From contig CAVBPX010000035.1 in assembly GCA_963597395.1 (NCBI GenBank), forward strand, positions 1-24,810: a stretch of 24,810 nt of DNA, given 5' to 3'. Below, in pieces: positions 21,560-24,810 of this stretch. Both the position numbers and the translations under genes were made by a program. The notes beneath the pieces were generated by a model that did no database searches, had not been told where the DNA came from, and saw nothing but the letters and a program-made list of their open reading frames with translations. This stretch comes from Hallerella sp963597395 (GTDB lineage Bacteria; Fibrobacterota; Fibrobacteria; Fibrobacterales; Fibrobacteraceae). Position 1 is the stretch's first letter. Each line of letters opens with the position of its first letter.

Positions 21560-24394
21560 TTACTTGGTGAGCATTTTCACGAGCTTTGCGAAAACGCGGT
21601 CAGCCAGCGGGTTCGTTTCGAGGCCTTCAAAAAGGTTCAACTGGTTGAAGACGATTTTTCCCTTTCCGAAGGGGATAATCTGCAGATCGACGCCCGTCCG
21701 GATTTCTCCGCCCGCGATGGTGACGGACCGCGCGAGAACGTTCGCCTCGGGCAGTTCGTTGAGCGAGATGCTCGGGAGAACGGAGGACGAAAGATCGTCG
21801 AGAACCTGGTGCCCGGCAAATTCCGAAAGCAGTTCGGAACCGTTTACGAGGTAGTGGATGGAAAGCCCGTTCGCGCCTGTCGAGAAGTGCGCATCAATCG
21901 TCTGCGTAAAGTAGTGGCTCGAATTGAACGCTTCGATGTCTTCGCGGTTGAGGTCGGAGAGGAAGAGCATCTTGCCGCCGTCGCGTGTGAGTTCGACAAT
22001 CTTCGAAAGGACGTCGTTATTCCACGAGCTGAGGTTCGCCGTAAAGATGATTTTTTCGCTTCCGGAAAGGGCGGCCATTGCGTCTGCGGTGGTTTCCGCG
22101 TTGTTGTCGAGGAAGCATACTTCCGACATGGCGCTTTTTACGTCCGCGTCTTCGAGAACGAGCATGTTTTCGGATGTGGTGCTGACAAGCGAACCGAGTG
22201 CGGATAGCGAAAGCGTGAGCCTGTAGTTTCCGGGCGTTCTGGGCGTCATGACCGTGTAGGTGCCGAGCGGCGTGAGGCTCGTCTGTCCCTTGGCCTTGTG
22301 CGTCTCGCTCGAAATGGTCTTTCCGCTTTCATCGACGACCGAAATCTGAATTTCGACGTCCTCGTAGCGGGCCTGGTTCAAAAGGGCGAGCTGGAAGGAA
22401 ATTTCGGTCTGCGGGGCGGATACCGGCTCAAAACCCGTTACGAGAAGCCGCGTCGGGGTCGTCGCATCCTTCATAAACGATTCGAAGCCTTTCGACTTGC
22501 GGTTTTCGTCAACGAGGCCGCAGAAGTCCGTGCCGAAGTCCGCCCACTGGTCGAGCATAAATCCGGAAACGAGCGGATTGCTCTGCACCGCGTTAATTTG
22601 TGTGAGCTTGCTTTTGAGCGCAATGCGGCGCGCGTCCGCGTTGAAGTCGGCGAAGCTTTTCCAAATGGAGAGGTTCCTGTCGGCGACAAAGGCCTCGGCC
22701 TGCTTAAAGAGCTGCTTGACGGCCTTCGCGTTCTTTTGTCCGCGCGGTCCCCTGATGTCGGTCGCCGAGTTCGGGAAAAGCGTGTGGTTTTTGAGCGTGA
22801 TGAGAATTTTGCCGTCGGTGTCGGTCACAAAGTTCTCGTATTCGTCCTGGAATTTCGAATCGCCGAGCGTCGTATCGGGAACGACAGTCTCTTCGTCCAC
22901 CGAGTTCTTGTCGCAGTAGTGGGCGAGGAAGTCCGTAAGGGCCGCGTTCGGGCTCATGCGCAAATGCATCCGGTGCGAGGAATACAGAAGAATCTTCTCG
23001 TTGGTGACGCCCATCAGCTTGCCGGTATCCTTGTGGAACTCTTCCTCGTTCGAAAGATAGACGCAGTTCAGATTGCTGATAATGGGACGGCATTTGTCAT
23101 AGTTGTCGAGCGCGTTCAGAAGCTTGTTGCCGTTTTCGAGGACGAGCGGTCCGTTTTCCGAACCGAGAATCCAGGCGGCAATCGACGGATGGTGCTTCTG
23201 TTCCATCACGATTTCCTCGATGAGTTCATAGACGCTTTCGAGTCCGCGCGGCGTGGAACGCATCGTGTGGATGGGGAACTCCTGGAAAACCAGCAGGCCC
23301 AGTTCGTCGCAAATGTCGAGCGCTTCGGTGGTGAGAGGCGCGCCGTTCGAGCGAATCGTGTTGAATCCGGCTTTTTTGATGGCTTCGAGGTCCTTCCGGA
23401 GCTTTGTCTTGTCGGACGTCCAGAGGCCTCCTTCGCTCGAATGCTGGCTGTAGGTGACGCCCTGAATCTTGATGATGGAATCGTTCAGGTAAAAATCGCC
23501 CTTGACGCAGTCGAACTTGCGAAAACCGAACGTCTTGACGACGGAGTAGGAATATTCGGGCGCGCCCTTTCCCTTGGGCTTTCCGACCAGCTGGAGCTCG
23601 ATCGTGTAGAGGCTCGGCGAGGACGGAGACCAGGTCTCCTTTTCCTTTTTGCCGTCCTTGATTTTGAGGATGACGCGGCTCGATGCGTTTTCCTTTTCGA
23701 GCTTCAGGTCCTTTTCGAAAATGCTCACGAGGCCCTGCGGATTTTTCATCAGAATGCGGAGGCGGGTCGTAAATCCGCGGGGATTGTTGAAGGAAACATC
23801 GACCGCGACGCGGTTTTCGTCGCTGTCCGGTTCGAGCTGGACGCCCGCGATGAACGCCGCTCCGCCGAGAATCAGATCGACGTTTCCGAAGATTCCGCCG
23901 AACGGGTACTCGGACCACGGCAGTCCGACGGGCATTTCGGAGGGCCGCACAAAGCGGTCGTCCGCGCCTTCCTTGCTTTCGCGTCCGAGGTCTATCCGGC
24001 TGTTTACCGAGCCCATGTTCGCGACGCGGACGCAAAGAACGTTCTCTTCGCCGGGCTTAATGGCCTTGGACGTGTCGAGAATGCAGGGCGTGTAGGCCCC
24101 GAAGTGCGTGCCCAGGAACTTTCCGTTGAGCCAGAACGTGGCGTGCATGGAAATGCGTTCGAAGCGGAGGAAGATCCGTTTGGCGGTTTCCTTTTCGTCC
24201 ACGGTAAAGCGCTTGAAGTAGTAGGCGGCGTCCTGCGAAAGGGTCATCTTGTCGAAGAATTTTTCCCAGACGCTCGGCACCTGGATCTTTTGCGTGCCGC
24301 TTGGGTAGGTTGCATACCAGCGGTTGATGATGCCAGTGTCTTCCGTATCGAAGAGAATATCCCAGTCGCCGTTCAGGCTCACGATAGAGTTCAT
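21560..24394 (-). CDS. Glycoside hydrolase family 2-like protein, cytoplasmic
   Basis: This 944-residue protein has the GH2 layout (beta-galactosidase, glucuronidase and mannosidase superfamily). The sugar-binding jelly roll spans about 5-178 (LNGDWDILFD, VPSVWEK, FERISMHATFWLNGKFLGTH, SEYPFGGIFGNVDLIL). An Ig-like domain covers about 180-292 and a TIM barrel about 298-645. The acid/base glutamate is E413 in HPSIAAWILGSENGP. Strand 8 is SGFMLDQWADFGTDFCGLVD (610-629). The usual nucleophile motif (SEFG-like, strand 7) is expected about 70 residues earlier, where ILITLKNHTLFP (530-541) stands instead. C-terminal 745-944 resembles the glutamine-amidotransferase-like domain found in some glycosidases (GGKMLFLSD, GKGKIVFNQLNLFEG). 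There is no signal peptide. ATG 24394 has AGGA 6 bases upstream. The substrate is unknown, and it may be inactive or divergent. Confidence 0.85.
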   Translation of the reverse strand: MNSIVSLNGDWDILFDTEDTGIINRWYATYPSGTQKIQVPSVWEKFFDKMTLSQDAAYYFKRFTVDEKETAKRIFLRFERISMHATFWLNGKFLGTHFGAYTPCILDTSKAIKPGEENVLCVRVANMGSVNSRIDLGRESKEGADDRFVRPSEMPVGLPWSEYPFGGIFGNVDLILGGAAFIAGVQLEPDSDENRVAVDVSFNNPRGFTTRLRILMKNPQGLVSIFEKDLKLEKENASSRVILKIKDGKKEKETWSPSSPSLYTIELQLVGKPKGKGAPEYSYSVVKTFGFRKFDCVKGDFYLNDSIIKIQGVTYSQHSSEGGLWTSDKTKLRKDLEAIKKAGFNTIRSNGAPLTTEALDICDELGLLVFQEFPIHTMRSTPRGLESVYELIEEIVMEQKHHPSIAAWILGSENGPLVLENGNKLLNALDNYDKCRPIISNLNCVYLSNEEEFHKDTGKLMGVTNEKILLYSSHRMHLRMSPNAALTDFLAHYCDKNSVDEETVVPDTTLGDSKFQDEYENFVTDTDGKILITLKNHTLFPNSATDIRGPRGQKNAKAVKQLFKQAEAFVADRNLSIWKSFADFNADARRIALKSKLTQINAVQSNPLVSGFMLDQWADFGTDFCGLVDENRKSKGFESFMKDATTPTRLLVTGFEPVSAPQTEISFQLALLNQARYEDVEIQISVVDESGKTISSETHKAKGQTSLTPLGTYTVMTPRTPGNYRLTLSLSALGSLVSTTSENMLVLEDADVKSAMSEVCFLDNNAETTADAMAALSGSEKIIFTANLSSWNNDVLSKIVELTRDGGKMLFLSDLNREDIEAFNSSHYFTQTIDAHFSTGANGLSIHYLVNGSELLSEFAGHQVLDDLSSSVLPSISLNELPEANVLARSVTIAGGEIRTGVDLQIIPFGKGKIVFNQLNLFEGLETNPLADRVFAKLVKMLTK

Positions 24395-24431
24395 TCGCGT
24401 TCCTTTTGATTTCGAATCATGAAATTTTTTG

Positions 24432-24439
24432 AAAATTTA
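24432..24439 (-). promoter_or_regulatory. Predicted promoter box of the GH2 gene
   Basis: The minus strand reads TAAATTTT, fitting TAnnTTT, 37 bases before the GH2 start in an AT-rich stretch (24411-24450). No TTG was seen 19-20 bases upstream. The heptamer array begins about 50 bases further upstream. Confidence 0.45.
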
Positions 24440-24470
24440 GAAATTTTTCGGGAAAGAGGATGGAACGGTG

Positions 24471-24767
24471 TTAGAACTTGGAGCTTAGTTGAGAGTGGAA
24501 AGTTGAGAGTGGAGTGTGGAGTGTGGAGAGTGAAGTGTGGAGAGTGAAGAGTGGAGAGTGAAGAGTGGAGGGTGGAGAGTGAAGTGTGGAGAGTGGAGTG
24601 TGGAGGGTGAAGAGTGGAGAGTGGAGAGTGAAGTGTGAAGTGTGAAGAGTGGAGTGTGGAGAGTGGAGGGTGGAGGGTGAAGAGTGGAGAGTGAAGAGTG
24701 GAGAGTGATGAGTGGAGGGTGGAGAGTGAAGTGTGGAGAGTGAAGTGTGGAGAGAGGAGAATGAAGA
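24471..24767. repeat. Minisatellite of 40 heptamers, with a dispersed-repeat head
   Basis: From 24488 to 24767 the sequence is 40 consecutive 7-bp units without insertion or deletion. The consensus is GTGRAGD: mainly GTGGAGA, GTGAAGA, GTGGAGT, GTGGAGG and GTGAAGT, with divergent units at both ends (GTTGAGA, GAGGAGA, ATGAAGA). It is preceded by TTAGAACTTGGAGCTTAGTT (24471-24490), matching the core of the dispersed repeat at 43-66 and 17213-17236; at 17236 heptamers again follow the same GAGCTTAG core. It is non-coding by all signs. It sits upstream of the GH2 promoter. The last bases, 24768-24810, hold nothing recognisable. Confidence 0.95.
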
Positions 24768-24810
24768 CTTGCAATGTTGAAAGGCTTTCAGGTTTCAGAA
24801 TGAGCTTTGA

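Noticed and set aside
22298..24409. Open frame of 703 codons on the plus strand, antisense to the GH2 gene
   Set aside because: It mirrors the codon bias of the GH2 gene, has no recognisable domain and is rich in Arg/Val/Glu as expected for antisense translation; the opposite strand gives clear GH2 domains.
24488..24767. CRISPR array
   Set aside because: Units are 7 bp with no spacers and no cas genes nearby; it is a minisatellite.
24391..24774. 127-codon minus-strand frame through the heptamer array whose stop overlaps the GH2 start
   Set aside because: The product is a low-complexity Leu/Ser/Thr/His repeat that any frame through this array would give (a 7-bp unit yields a 7-residue cycle). 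There is no start signal, and the GH2 promoter box and ribosome site lie inside it.

Overview
The window reads as chromosomal housekeeping DNA from a diderm, LPS-type bacterium of the Fibrobacterota/Bacteroidota side of the tree, most likely Fibrobacteraceae (Fibrobacter or a close relative). The evidence is an LptD-like LPS exporter, an Omp85-type barrel, two lipoproteins, a short 'type 2' ArgC, an FlgD-like C-terminal domain on a secreted PDZ protein, and a recurring TAnnTTTR box in front of transcription units that resembles the promoter element known from Bacteroidota. The assignment is inference from gene content; there is no rRNA or marker gene with enough resolution to settle it.

Layout. 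1-271 is intergenic and holds copy A of a dispersed repeat. 302-1120 is a secreted PDZ protein with its own terminator. 1193-6795 is a plus-strand operon: lptD, a sugar-nucleotidyltransferase, maf, a RodZ-like protein and hisB, with short gaps or overlaps. A convergent LysM-type lipoprotein (6834-7433) is divergent from rpmE2 (L31 type B), which is followed by a hairpin, a small Omp85 barrel protein and ppa. A strong bidirectional terminator separates ppa from yebC. From 16944 down to 10711 runs a tight minus-strand operon: rlmN, a TPMT-like methyltransferase, a YchJ/SEC-C protein, argC, obg, an HU/IHF protein, smpB and an N-acetylmuramoyl-L-alanine amidase. 16963-17418 is gene-free and filled with dispersed repeats. 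Then come a class A penicillin-binding protein (minus), a divergent lipoprotein (plus), tRNA-Arg(ACG) with a good promoter and terminator, a cysteine-rich unknown ORF on the minus strand that runs into the antisense of the tRNA, and a large GH2-type protein (minus). The window ends in a 40-unit, 7-bp minisatellite.

How the genes fit together. Most protein genes serve the envelope (LptD, Omp85, RodZ-like shape protein, PBP1A-type synthase, amidase, lipoproteins) or translation and ribosome biology (L31, SmpB, Obg, RlmN, tRNA-Arg). Metabolic members are hisB, argC and ppa.

No clearly new defence, mobile or biosynthetic system was found. The points most worth a second look are the heptamer minisatellite with its associated dispersed repeats, the shared promoter box (in several cases almost touching the start codon), the GH2 protein whose expected nucleophile motif is not recognisable, and the cysteine-rich ORF without a normal stop.
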